From positions 3,171,662 through 3,235,661 of the forward strand of contig NC_062256.1 of assembly GCF_905475465.1 (NCBI RefSeq): a stretch of DNA of 64,000 nt, given 5' to 3'. This DNA is from Pieris napi (lineage: Eukaryota; Arthropoda; Insecta; Lepidoptera; Pieridae). Below the pieces are notes generated by a model. That model had not been told where the DNA came from, did not search any database, and saw only the letters and a program-made list of their open reading frames with translations. The position numbers were made by a program, and so were the translations under genes. Below are positions 31,501 through 41,092 of the stretch, in pieces. Numbering within the stretch: position 1 is the first letter of the stretch; each line of letters begins with the position of its first letter.

Positions 31501-34184
31501 ACAATAAAAAGATAGCCGTACATGCAATAAACTTAAAAGTAACCAAAGAAATATGAATTAAAAGTAATTATAAGAAATGAATTTAAAAGTAATTTTGTCT
31601 AACATATTCTAGCTTCGAATGAATTGAAAGAAGTAATATTTTTATATTTGTGGGTAGTTTATTTTTTTGCCGTAGTTCGTACGTATTTTAGGTAATGCAA
31701 GATAACTCGTTCGACGCATTTGACGACAACGAATATTTGCAAGCATATTGACGAACTACAAAGATTTAGTAACATTCTTGAGGATTTTAATTCGCCCCCG
31801 CTTCAACGTATGACTTAAACTAAATGTAACAAAAACCCACATCGTCTTGATTTTCTAATATCCATGAAATATGATGCATATGTTATATTGCGTGTAATTT
31901 AAGTTTAAACGTGTATAATATATAAACGCGTTTTGTAATAGAAAAGTGTCTTTGGTAGATGGAAAATGTGTAATCTGGGTGGGTGGGAATAGTGTTGGCA
32001 TGATATTCTATATAAAGAATTTATTTATATAAGAAAAATTTACATAATGTTTCGTGTGCAAAATGTTTTTGAGATGGCGCTTATCAACTCATAAATTAAA
32101 TAAAAACATTTATATATAAATATTATAAATACAGTTATCAATGATTCAATCGTTAATATATGTATAATATTTTTCTTTTAAAGTGTGTTTGTGTATAGTT
32201 ATTTTTTAGAATTTCTAGAAGCTTAATTTTCTTATAAATCTATGTATTTAAACAAACAGTGGCGCTACAACCTGTTATTTATTTATACTTCGATATATTA
32301 ATAGAAAAACAAATACGTAACATAAAAATATAAAGAATGCAACGGGCGGGCTTATCGCTAACAAGCGATCTCTTCCAGGTAACCCTAGTAAGGAAAAAAC
32401 TAAAAAAGAAATATTAAGGGTAAAGTGCTTGAAGTGCATAACTAAATCAACAAAAACAAAATTACAAGAAACTGAAAAATTAAAGAATTACCAAACTTAA
32501 TCTAAAATAATAATAAAATAAACTAAAAGCTAATCTCACGGATTCATCAATTACAATGCAATACAAAAAAATAAGAAATGCAAGAATTACAAAGGAATAA
32601 GCGAGGATAGGATATGGTTAGGAAATGTTAGGTCTCGGCCTCATGTCCCGTTAGAATGCGACAGCGACCCCGGAGCCTCTGTAACGCCGGCTTTGTAGGA
32701 ACTACTCGAGGTGGTTTTAGTGGGTATTGCTCACCCAGTCTCTGAATAGCAGAGATTTTGGCGTGGGTCGAGTCCCACATACCCCTGCAACTTTTAAGGA
32801 CAGTTTCACCTCGGACGTAAAAAAATTTAAAATAAAAAAAGGTTTGGGCCCCATGTCTGTAACTGTTTCGTGATATTTCTTTTAATATCACCCCGGTGTC
32901 CTCACGATATCTTCACCGTACCAACGAGTGTTAAATGCGCACATAAAAAGTTCATGTGTGGGGTTCGACCCTACAACTTCAGAGATTAGACTCGCACCCT
33001 GAAACCACTAGTCCAACATGCTCTTCTATATAATATATATATACGAAAAGGGTTAGTAGGGGTCCCTCTTAGCAGCGGGACGCGGAATTCGTCTTTAGCA
33101 TTGAGGGGTGAAAAATCAAATACACCCATTTAATAGCTACATACTATGAGTGATTAAAATATTGATTATTTTATGAATATAATATAAAAATTATAATATA
33201 TTACTGAATTATGCAATCTTATTCCGTCAAGAATATTCCAGAATCTTAAAAAATCATAACAACAACTATTATTACACCATTGTGAAACAACGCACTTAGA
33301 ACTCACACATTAAAAGTTGTTAAAACGTAACAAAGAGGTTGTATACCGAGATGGTAAGTTCCGTCATGTCTGTAGCTTATTGTTTTAGACTTTGCTTAGG
33401 CATAATAGACAATAAAAAATGTAGAATATGGAATCAGTTCGATTAAATAGAGCGTAATACTCATGAATTAAATATATTCTGCAATATTAAGCATTTAATT
33501 ATGTAACTGCACTCAGGAATCAACCCACGCGTGTCCTATGGTTTGTATGGTTCTCTGTATGGTTCTTGGTAATGGCAAGGCGCTGGAGTCGCTTTTAGGC
33601 TTCTTGCTAAACTCGCGAATATTTTTCCAGGCGAAAATCTTGCTAAGTGTAATGTATTAAACAAAATCTATAAACTCTCACTAGACTTAGAATATGTATT
33701 CTAGGGCTAATTTAAATGAACGTCTAAATAAAAACCTTAATCATAAAACTTTTAATAATCCCTTCACGTAAATAAATACGATTATAAAAGAAATAAAATA
33801 ATACTTACAATTATTCCTGTCCCCATCAAAGAGCTGGTGGAAACGCAGAAAGTCTGGTCTTCCACTGAAGAATTTCCCATTTTGATTCAAAACCTCGCGA
33901 ATAAGTTCTAAATTGTTCACTATTAAACACTGAGAACTGCCCAATTTCATGCTAAATATGTCACCGTACTTTTTAGCCAATTCAGTGAACGACTGAAATG
34001 GCGACTCATTTTTGGCTAAAAGATGTAGATTCCCCATTATTGGCAATGGTAGAGGCCCGGGTGCTTCTTTTAAATCAACTTTTTCCACTCCATGTTTTGT
34101 ATTTTTATAGACAATAACTGTTTTTCTTGAGAAAAATTTGTACGCGATAAACGCGCACAGAGCAAGTAATAGGAGAGCACTCAT
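27269..34184 (-). CDS. spo: CYP307A-type cytochrome P450 (spook), ecdysteroid biosynthesis
   Basis: Two exons, 34184-33809 and 28512-27269, join in phase 1 (GDRNN / SLALCDWS) into about 539 residues. An N-terminal anchor (MSALLLLALCAFIAYKFF) and proline hinge (APGPLPLPIMGN, 41-52) place it in the endoplasmic reticulum. Motifs: GRPDFLRFHQLFDGD near 108, I-helix LGGHSS near 314-319 (no canonical Thr), ExxR EVLR at 372-375, PEKFDPSRF at 420-428, and haem loop PFSIGKRTCIGQ with Cys 486. A charged linker of about 50 residues precedes the haem loop. Spook acts in the 'Black Box' step(s) after 7-dehydrocholesterol in ecdysone synthesis, mainly in the prothoracic gland. The SLALCDWS..RRRNLARRHC block identifies CYP307A; I cannot separate spook from a recent paralogue. 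The start is fixed by the promoter at 34261-34293. Confidence 0.93.
29126..29330. repeat. dispersed repeat shared with 36000-36180
   Basis: Both loci share GATACATTGGTACA(A/T)GAAAA, CACTTA(T/C)AGGC(G/A)AACATA, ATCGATTTCAA and AGCTCGTTTAT in the same order and orientation. Family not recognised. Confidence 0.6.
30022..30335. mobile_element. TIR element with CAGTGGCGTAAC ends (spook intron)
   Basis: Left end CAGTGGCGTAACTATACC, right end TATTGTTACGCCACTG. Subterminal GGGGCCCGTGGCA and GGGCCCCCGTGGCA repeats. CAG..CTG ends suggest hAT, but the flanking 8 bases do not match, so superfamily is unproven. Confidence 0.6.
30640..30720. repeat. AT palindromic microsatellite
   Basis: TATATAGTATATATATATAT alternates with its reverse complement. 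It is followed by an 11-base inverted pair (AGAATACTTAG / TAAGTATTCTA). Confidence 0.7.
30770..30837 (+). mobile_element. SINE family 1 fragment
   Basis: GATCCCCGGCTGTGCACCAA to GGAAAACATCGTGAGGA, the B box and part of the body only. Confidence 0.65.
31015..31290 (+). mobile_element. LINE tail family A copy (spook intron)
   Basis: Degenerate copy with GACGTCGAGGCAGAATATGA at the start and AACATCAGGTGAGCCCAC at the end. Confidence 0.7.
31411..31716 (-). mobile_element. LINE 3' end, second copy of the 38590 element
   Basis: Shares CTCAAAAAAGACAAAAAAAT-type sequence, GATAGCCGTACATGCAATAA and AATGCAAGATAACTCGTTCG with 38590-38960. It carries only the 3' UTR and last codons. Confidence 0.7.
32257..33026 (-). 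mobile_element. SINE family 1 copy split by a LINE fragment
   Basis: The SINE 3' end CAGTGGCGCTACAACCT (32257-32273) resumes at 32840 as AGGTTTGGGCC and runs to the eroded pol III head near 33026. The 566 bases between are a truncated retroelement. Confidence 0.7.
32274..32839 (-). mobile_element. 5'-truncated LINE inserted in a SINE
   Basis: The minus strand encodes a C-terminal peptide (AKISAIQRLGEQYPLKPPRV, then TGHEAET and stop at about 32628). It ends with a 3' UTR having AGAGATCGCTTGTTAGCGAT and an ATAAATAAATAA tail. Confidence 0.65.
33809..34184 (-). CDS. spo: spook exon 1
   Basis: ATG at 34184 in an AAAATGAGT context opens 125 codons plus one base, donor T|GTAAGT. It covers the membrane anchor, hinge and the A-helix/beta-1 region (KYGDIFSMKLGSSQCLIVNN). 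An in-frame ATG at 34277 lies upstream of the predicted transcription start and is not used here. Confidence 0.9.
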
Positions 34185-34254
34185 TTTTATTCTTAAAAGA
34201 AATTTTAAGAGTGACAACACCTTTGACAGGAGTTTTGGCGGGAAGCGCACCGGT

Positions 34255-34293
34255 AGGGACTGTCCTGCGACCGCCATGATAGCTGTATATATA
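34255..34293 (-). promoter_or_regulatory. spook core promoter: TATA box and initiator
   Basis: On the minus strand TATATATA occupies 34293-34286 and an initiator-like CAGT occupies 34262-34259, with the A at 34261. The TATA box thus runs from -32 to -25, the canonical spacing. This predicts a 5' UTR of about 77 bases. Confidence 0.6.
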
Positions 34294-35404
34294 GAGAACG
34301 AATTTGCATTTCTGCAATGCTATTTCACGTTTTGTTACTCTAAATTCAACTTTCTTCCGTTGTAATAAGTGTTATTAATGTGTATATAATATCTTATGCG
34401 TGCTATGGTGTTTTTGTTTATCATAAGTATCATATTTTTTATTGGTCTGCTATGGTTACCAGATAAATTATGCAGTTGATTCTTTGTGTTAGTGAAATTA
34501 ACATGTAAGTGCAAGTTAAATACGTTAGAAAATCAAGATAGTTGTTACGTAAGCATTTTTTTATCAATTTAGCTCATTGAAAAACTGACTAATGTTTTTA
34601 ATTATAATATTTAGGGGCACTAACGAAACACATTCACATACAGAGAACACACTACAAACAAAAAGATATACATAATACAATAACAAACGACAATAAACTA
34701 GATTATGAATACAAATATTAAATTATTATTCATATTTCTAATTTCTTTGCAATTACTATTGTTGACGGAATAATCATACATTTTGTGATTCTATAAAATC
34801 TCTAACAAAATTACTTAATAATTTTATAATATCAACATAGCATTCATCTAATGTGTAATTAGTACAGAATTTATAGATTTGTCTACATTTTAACTACGAC
34901 GTGTCCTTAGGTACTTTTAATATGTTTTAATATGTTGTAACATACTTTTAATATGTTTTATAAGACATTTCGGCAATATTTATGTCAAATATAATAATAA
35001 AACGTGTATTTTTTAAAGTAAGGACAAAGAGTTCATTGTTTATTCTTCTAAATAATTACCTAAAACTTATTTGCTTACTAGCACCAATCAATTATTTTAA
35101 AATTACCGAACAGTTGAAGATTTCCCCAATGTTTTTTTTTATCTAACTCTGTTTTAGTTTTAAAAAAGTTTACTGTTAGAACAGTTATTTAATATATAAA
35201 TTCGATTAGTGATATTAAGTCAAATTTGCACTCTTTTATCCCGACTGAAGGACTTGAGTCCATGATAATGTAATAAGTTAATAAAAAAAATTAAACAGTG
35301 TTGTGGTCCAGCTATGAATAATCTATGTATTTGTAATTGGCGCGAATCTGTTGAACAGTAAAACTATTTTTAAGTACATTATTTGTAGGTTATATTTATC
35401 TATC
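34294..35404. other. upstream region of spook
   Basis: 1.1 kb of AT-rich sequence directly upstream of the spook TATA box with no recognised repeat. It is the likeliest place for spook control elements; I cannot assign any specific site. Confidence 0.4.
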
Positions 35405-35793
35405 TATATATATATAATGAAAATGGTCTTCGTTTGAGGCTCAATCACGCCTAAACCACTGATCATATCGACATGAAACTACCATTCGATGCGAAATTTT
35501 TCCTAGATGGTTTATGGCTATTTATTTATTAAATTCCAACGTTCCTTCATTTTTTTATTGCTGTTTTACTTTTATGAAAATTTATCCATACGGACTTCAC
35601 CGTGGAAACATTCGGGGAGGCTTCCTAGAACCTCTAAACGTCAACATCTGTTAAAAACTCGATTTTCGAAATATTTCAATTTTCTTAGCGGGAAGTTAAA
35701 AAGAAGAATAATAAAAATATGAAAAAAAATAAAATAATGAAACATAAAATTTATTTTAATTCGTCCAGCAAAGCGGGCGCGAAACGGCTAGTA
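35405..35793 (+). mobile_element. non-autonomous Helitron-like element H4
   Basis: Begins TCTATATATATATAATGAAA and ends with GCAAAGCGGGCGCGAAACGG, then CTAG|T. A 5' TC, a 3' hairpin-prone GC stretch and CTAG|T are Helitron hallmarks. The short open frame inside is not a gene. Confidence 0.7.
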
Positions 35794-35999
35794 ACTTATA
35801 ATAACCCTAAGATTTAGAAACGAAACAGCGTTGACTCTCGTACGTCAATAACGTCATAAGTCTCGTTTCTGAACCTCACCCTAAGACCTCTTACAAATTA
35901 CCACGATTCACAACCTGAAAATACATTTATTTTGTATTAAAATAGCCTCCACTCGTAGTACGGCATCTAGCAGGATGCGACCTCTTATTTATTTATAAT

Positions 36000-36180
36000 A
36001 GCTTGCCAACGCTCGTCTTGGCACAACTGATACATTGGTACATGAAAAAGAAACACAATATTTAATGTGTTTCGCACTTACAGGCAAACATACAGGAAGA
36101 GGTTATATTATAGAAAGTATAGGAAAAATCGATTTCAACGTGTGAGAGGAACAACTATAGCTCGTTTATCTATTTTGCAT
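36000..36180. repeat. dispersed repeat, second copy of 29126-29330
   Basis: See 29126-29330 for the shared words. This copy lacks the first copy's long A/T runs. Confidence 0.55.
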
Positions 36181-36565
36181 AAGCAGGGATAAATGGGAAC
36201 GTGGGATGCCTGGGATATCTAGAGATACACCAAATTTTAATTTATTTAAAGGGTTGGGGCAGCCTGATTGTTAAATCTTAAATGCAAACGATACATCAAT
36301 TAATTTTCCACGATTATCTAATGACAACATCTTAAAGTACGCTATCCTGGTTTCGTATGTCTGCAACTCTTTTCAAGATGCCTGCAGAAAAGTTGATGCC
36401 GCCATGATAATCATTATAGTACCGTCAATTTACATTAAAACAAATGAATTAAACTAAATCCTTCCTCAGGAATCACGCTATCTATGGTGAAAACTATATA
36501 AAAATCCGTTCGGCAGTTTTTGAGGTCGTATTCATACGCGGTTGGAGTAATTATTTTTATAATAG

Positions 36566-36912
36566 TACTAGCAGACCGGCCAAGCGTTGCTGTGGCTAAG
36601 GTTTTTGTTATATAACATAGTAGCAAACTATTCAAGGGAAACGGTAGGAGAACACCAGTCATGGGGACCACCATGCTTTTTTGGTGGTTATGCCATTAAA
36701 TTGTAGCTTATGTGAAACGTTGGTACTTTCAACACAGCGCCATCTGTTAGAATTGTGACTAACAAATTGCGGGTATAAATTGAGATGTAAGCTATCCTAT
36801 CTTTTAAGTTGGATCAAACTGCACACGGTGTGCAAATTTGATTGATATCGGTTCGGTAGTTTAGGAGTCCATAGCGGACAAACAACGTGACACGTAATTT
36901 ATATATATTAAG
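36566..36912 (-). mobile_element. non-autonomous Helitron-like element H3, copy with intact 3' end
   Basis: The minus strand runs from TCTTCTTAATATATATAAAT to CAACGCTTGGCCGGTCTG, then CTAG|T. The body matches 24182-24506 closely. Confidence 0.7.
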
Positions 36913-37861
36913 AAGATTAAGATATGACTTCATGAAAAGTTAAAAATTTATCTTCACGAAATTACTATTCCGATATTAACATTATAGGGATCTTTTGAAT
37001 GATATTTTGTCAAAATTCAAATTGTGGGTCCCATTGACGTAAAAGGAAAATGTTTATGTAAGTAGGTAAGTGAAATGTAAGTTGTTTTATTTAAGTTAAC
37101 TAGATAAGTTTCAATATTATGCCGTAAACTTTAACACTGAGATTTATAAATTTTTAACATGGCAGTGTTAATAACACACATTTTTCTGGTATGTACAAAC
37201 TACTATTTTTAGTTTAAATTTGGCCATACATAAGCTGTAAATCAATAAATAAATAATAATATAAGATATATTATATAAAGTATTACATTAATCAAGCAAT
37301 GTAAAAATAACATTATTTAACCTAAAATCCTTTAAAAATATGATGATAATAACAAAAATGTTATTAAACGGAGTCCATTTAGGCAAAGTTTAAATTAATT
37401 AACTTATTAAGTACGGCCAGCGATGAATCCCAAAAAAAAAACAAAATATATTTAAATTACTTTGATCAAACCATTACAATTATTGAACTTCAATGATCAA
37501 TACTCGTAATCTATATTTTAGACTTATTACTAATTTGAGGATTTGATCGGTTCGATATGGGGTATCTAAAAATAATAAAGTAAGTAGTAAAGTTGTCGAT
37601 GTCTGTTCTGCTTCTGTTTGCTGCTAATACTGTTGCATCAGAGGGGAGCAGGTATTGCTTATACGGGACAAAGGGGGTAATGGATATGTAACAAACTTAA
37701 CCTATAAAAGAGAAAAAAATCGGTTGTCTGTAAAGTCGGTTTACTAACGATAGTTGAACGTGACAACGTCACGAATTGCTCACTCAAGTAGGAGAGAGAC
37801 AGTTGTCGAGTCGCTTCGCGCTCTCGCTTGCACTTCAAGCCTTAAATGGAACGCCTCGTTG
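36913..37861. other. AT-rich sequence, no gene seen
   Basis: No exon or repeat boundary recognised. Confidence 0.4.
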
Positions 37862-38333
37862 CAGTGTTGGCCTTTTGACTTCAGTGTGCGACTTTCATCA
37901 CTTAGTTCGTAGGTTCGATTCCCGGCTGTGCACCAATGATTTTCTTCATTCGCTCGAATGGTGAAGGAAAACATGGTCATTGGTTATTGCTACACACTCC
38001 CTCTAGAGGGGTGTGCTTAGGCCCGTTCGGGGCTATGCCCCCTTCGGGTGGAGTGATTTCTCGCGCCCTGCTAATACAGGGCGGTACGGGGTCGAGATTA
38101 TTTCTCTAAGTGGGGGCTGCAGCGCGCAAGGAGGCGTTGGCCTCAACTCGCTGCGCGCAGCCGATGGGGGAAAACATGGTGAGGACCGGCTTGCCTTAGA
38201 CCCAAAAAGTCGACGGCGACAGGCACTGGAGGCTGATCACCTACTTGGCTATTAGATTGACAAATGATCATGAAACAGATTCAGAAATCGGAGGCCTAGA
38301 CCCAAAGTGGTTATAGTGCCTCTGATCTATTTT
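37862..38333 (+). mobile_element. SINE family 1 copy split by a GC-rich insert
   Basis: Head 37862-37977 (GTAGGTTCGATTCCCGGCTG is the B box) and body 38169-38333, separated by the 191-base insert. The duplicated target lies in GGAAAACATGGT. Confidence 0.85.
37978..38168. mobile_element. 191 bp GC-rich, hairpin-rich insertion with 12-base target duplication
   Basis: Flanked by exact GGAAAACATGGT copies (37966-37977 and 38169-38180). It contains a string of stems: CCCTCTAGAGGG (37999-38010), GCCCGTTCGGGGC (38021-38033), CCCTTCGGG (38040-38048), and CGCCCTG/CAGGGCG around a 6-base loop (38064-38083). Last comes GGCTGCAGCGCGC paired with GCTGCGCGCAGCC enclosing GAGGC-GTTG-GCCTC (38115-38162). 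No poly(A) tail, TIR or ORF. Identity unknown. Confidence 0.75.
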
Positions 38334-38375
38334 TGAAGTGAAACTTCTTTATCGGGGTTGGAAAAAAATTTTGTG

Positions 38376-38456
38376 TAACATTTTTTCGTTACGCGTCACA
38401 TTTTTCGGTTACGCGTCACATGTTTCGGTTACGCGTCACATTTGACCATTACGCGC
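38376..38456. repeat. 20-base tandem repeat, four units
   Basis: Unit CATTTTTCGGTTACGCGTCA repeats four times with one to four changes; the last unit is CATTTGACCATTACGCGCG. Confidence 0.85.
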
Positions 38457-38589
38457 GTCTTTTTCTTGTCCCTACTAGGGTTGATTCAAAGAGATTCTAA
38501 ACCATTAATAACAAAAATGTATAATAACGATAACAATGATACTAAAAATTCTATTACAATTTATGAAATTCTGTAATAATCTTAGGTTT

Positions 38590-39447
38590 AAAGACTTTAT
38601 TTCTCAAAAAAGACAATAAATGTCACTTACATGAGAATAATACTCTAGATAACATAACATTGTAGTCGTTCTTAAAATAATCACAATAAAATATAGCCGT
38701 ACATGCAATAAATTTAAAAATAAAAGTAAACAAAGAAATATGAATTAAAAGTAATTATTAGAAATGAATTTAAAAGTAATTTTGTTTAACATATTCACTT
38801 AGCTTCGATTTGAATGAATTGATAGAAGTAATATTTTTTATATCTGTGGGTAGTTTATTATACAATACAGCTGTGCGCCTTCGTAGGTAAACATTTTTTT
38901 GCCGTAGTTTGTACGTACTTTAGGTAATGCAAGATGACTCGTTCGACGCATACTTCGTACACGTGGCGGTTTAGAGAAAGCTAAACTAGTATGGAGAGAA
39001 CTTGTTATAAATTTTTTTACAAGAATACATGTGTGATAAATATAAAGTTGTTTTAGATTCATTATGTTTGTGTCTTGATATATATTTATGGTAGGTGCAA
39101 GATAATTATACTGGAACAGTATTTTTATAATTTTATTTTGTAATACTTGAATATTTATTAATTTAGTTTTAGCGGCGCTGCCCCATACTTCAATTAAATA
39201 AAGTAGATGTGGCTTGACCAACGAGTTGTAGATGGTGTAACGTACCTGACGTGGGATACACCGAGCAATGTGTCGAAGTGATCCCATAAGTGAACAGAGC
39301 TTAGATCTGATGTGCTCAATTTGTGTATTCCACGTCAAACCGCTATCCATTCTAAGACCGAGATATTTTTCTGTACTTTTTTCTTCTATGACCGTGTTAT
39401 TTATTTTTAATGGATCATGAGGTGGTAATAAGGTAAAATGAAATAAT
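38590..39447 (-). pseudogene. non-LTR retrotransposon RT C-terminus and 3' UTR
   Basis: The minus strand from about 39447 encodes EKSTEKYLGLRMDSGLTWNT, RYTIYNSLVKPHLLYLIEVW, LQNKIIKILF and RTSHLALPKVRTNYGKKMF. This is the thumb and C-terminal part of a Jockey-clade RT ('YLG...D..L.W' and 'Y..(L)..P.L.Y....WG'). The reading is open to about 38838, then a 3' UTR. 5'-truncated, without the palm or endonuclease. Confidence 0.85.
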
Positions 39448-39585
39448 TGTATTATTTGTATTCAAGTCTGTGTTATTAAAAGCCTTTTGTTAAACTTTAT
39501 CTAATTTAACTTTATTTAACCAATTTCTGTAAAGTTGCATATAGATAATTTTTCGAAAAATAAGGTCACAAAGAAGTTTCACTTC

Positions 39586-40387
39586 TAACGTGTGTACACT
39601 AGTACACGCACATTTTATTTTACTTCATTCTTGGTAATAATTAATTGTATCTGTGGCAATACATATAGAAGTAATTGTATTATTAATTAATAACCAAAAT
39701 AACCGGGAGACGGATCCCACGGCCGTTTGAATCTCGGCTGTGCTCAAGAAACATACAGGAAAATGTCTTTGAACCAAGCATCGTTGTGACACATATTATT
39801 TTTAATAACAAATGCCAAAATCTGGGACATAAATTTCAATGTTTTTTTAAATAACAATATTATTTTCACCGTATACTACTCACTTAATGCTATGCTTATA
39901 ATGAAGTTGCGTCTGACTTTCCTCTCGGTGCCTCTTTAATCTAAAATATAATTCATTTATGTAACACAACGTATAAAAACCAATAGCACTGCAAAGCTCT
40001 CTCCGGCCTCTGTTTCGTGGTCATTAGTTTTTTGAATTGGCTCGTTATTATCAACATTTTGCACACGATGTTTGGATCTAGGGTATGCCTAAGGTACGCA
40101 TATACGGTAGGAAAATCTCACGAATTAAATGCGCACATAGAATCGCCAGTTTCGTCACGATGTTTTTCGAGTTAAATGCGCAAATAGAATCCATGAAAAA
40201 CAATGTATGAACGACAAACAACGAAATGTAAATTACGTTATAATTTTTGTCGTGTTGAAACATACAGGTCAATACAGAGGTTGTAGCGCCATGTATAAAA
40301 ATAGTTATAATAAGTTGTGTTTTGGTATTCATTATGACAATTCATTACAATGTGTAAGATTTGGAAAACTTTTTAAGTAAAAAAATT
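39586..40387. other. AT-rich sequence with an eroded SINE
   Basis: 39586-39611 (GTGTGTACACTAGTACACGC) continues the MITE-type end. A badly eroded family 1 SINE may occupy 39983-40285. No exon. Confidence 0.4.
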
Positions 40388-40612
40388 ACCCGTACTTATG
40401 TACGCGCGTAAGAAGTTATACTTCTTTGGCATTATTAAAAATAGTTTTTGATTGCATGCAAATAATTAATTACAATTAATGTCCAATGCCGTAGCATCTT
40501 CCGTGGGCAACTTCATTCTGTTAATTTTGTGTCACGGTGCGCGCGCATCGTAAAATTTCACTCTCATCAATTTTTCATAACGCGCCTAAAGAAGTATAAC
40601 TTCAAAAATACC
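40388..40612. mobile_element. MITE with AAGAAGTTATACTTCTT ends, second copy
   Basis: Matches 4885-5197 in order, with GTACGCGCG, TAAGAAGTTATACTTCTTTG, TTTTGATTGCATGCAAATAA and the right end CTAAAGAAGTATAACTTC. About 90 bases shorter internally. Confidence 0.7.
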
Positions 40613-40825
40613 TGTTACAGCGTTCCCTTTTCTTCCATAACAAATTTAATAGATAATTCCATAAAAAAGTTTTGTTTTTAAACTGTTTACAACAACAAAC
40701 AATTTAAAAAAAATCATTACGCGTCGCGTAACACGCTTGAGTGCGTGAATTTGTAATGTATATCAATGTACTACTGTAGTTAAAAATAGAATTCGTATAA
40801 GCGAATAAAACTGTAAAATCGTACA

Positions 40826-41092
40826 TTGCCCAATAATATTTTTCCCGTTCCGGGAACATTCGAGACGGATTATTTGAATGAATGTATAATTCATTGTCCC
40901 ACTTCTAAGTTTCTGGGAATGGAGATGGGTCAAGAAAGATTTTTTATGAGTTTACGTGTTCTAAGTCACGTACCACAGGAAAAAGACGGTATAACATGGA
41001 TTTTGACAGATGTAAGTCACAGTTTGCTAAATCTCGACTTAGAATGTATTAGAGCAAGATCCCAGGGCCGCCAGACGTCACGTATTTTCTGA
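40826..41092 (+). other. unrecognised open reading frame, possibly a gene fragment
   Basis: 88 codons from ATG 40826 run across the left boundary of the inverted repeat at 41055. Residues such as GTFETDYLNECIIHCPTSKF and GMEMGQERFFMSL have ordinary protein-like composition, unlike the AT-driven chance frames nearby. I do not recognise a family. It could be an exon of a gene captured by, or broken by, the inverted repeat. Confidence 0.3.

Larger units (their letters stand above)
28513..33808 (-). other. spook intron (5.3 kb)
   Basis: GT..AG intron. It holds a dispersed repeat (29126-29330), a TIR element (30022-30335), AT palindromes (30640-30715), SINE and LINE fragments (30770-31716) and a SINE split by a LINE (32257-33026). 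The stretches 28560-29125, 29331-30021, 31717-32256 and 33027-33808 show no recognisable feature. Confidence 0.7.
38335..39585. mobile_element. MITE family M2 (GAAGTGAAACTTCTTT ends) split by a LINE
   Basis: Left end GAAGTGAAACTTCTTTATCG, right end CAAAGAAGTTTCACTTC. The interior holds a 20-base tandem repeat and, at about 38590-39447, an inserted LINE 3' half. Confidence 0.7.

Noticed and set aside
34184..34277. Upstream in-frame ATG of spook (MAVAGQSLPVRF start)
   Set aside because: It lies upstream of the predicted transcription start (34261) and would put a basic 31-residue leader before the P450 membrane anchor.
38376..38456. Regular 20-base repeats that could suggest a CRISPR-like array
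   Set aside because: Units are directly adjacent with no unique spacers, and the window is eukaryotic.
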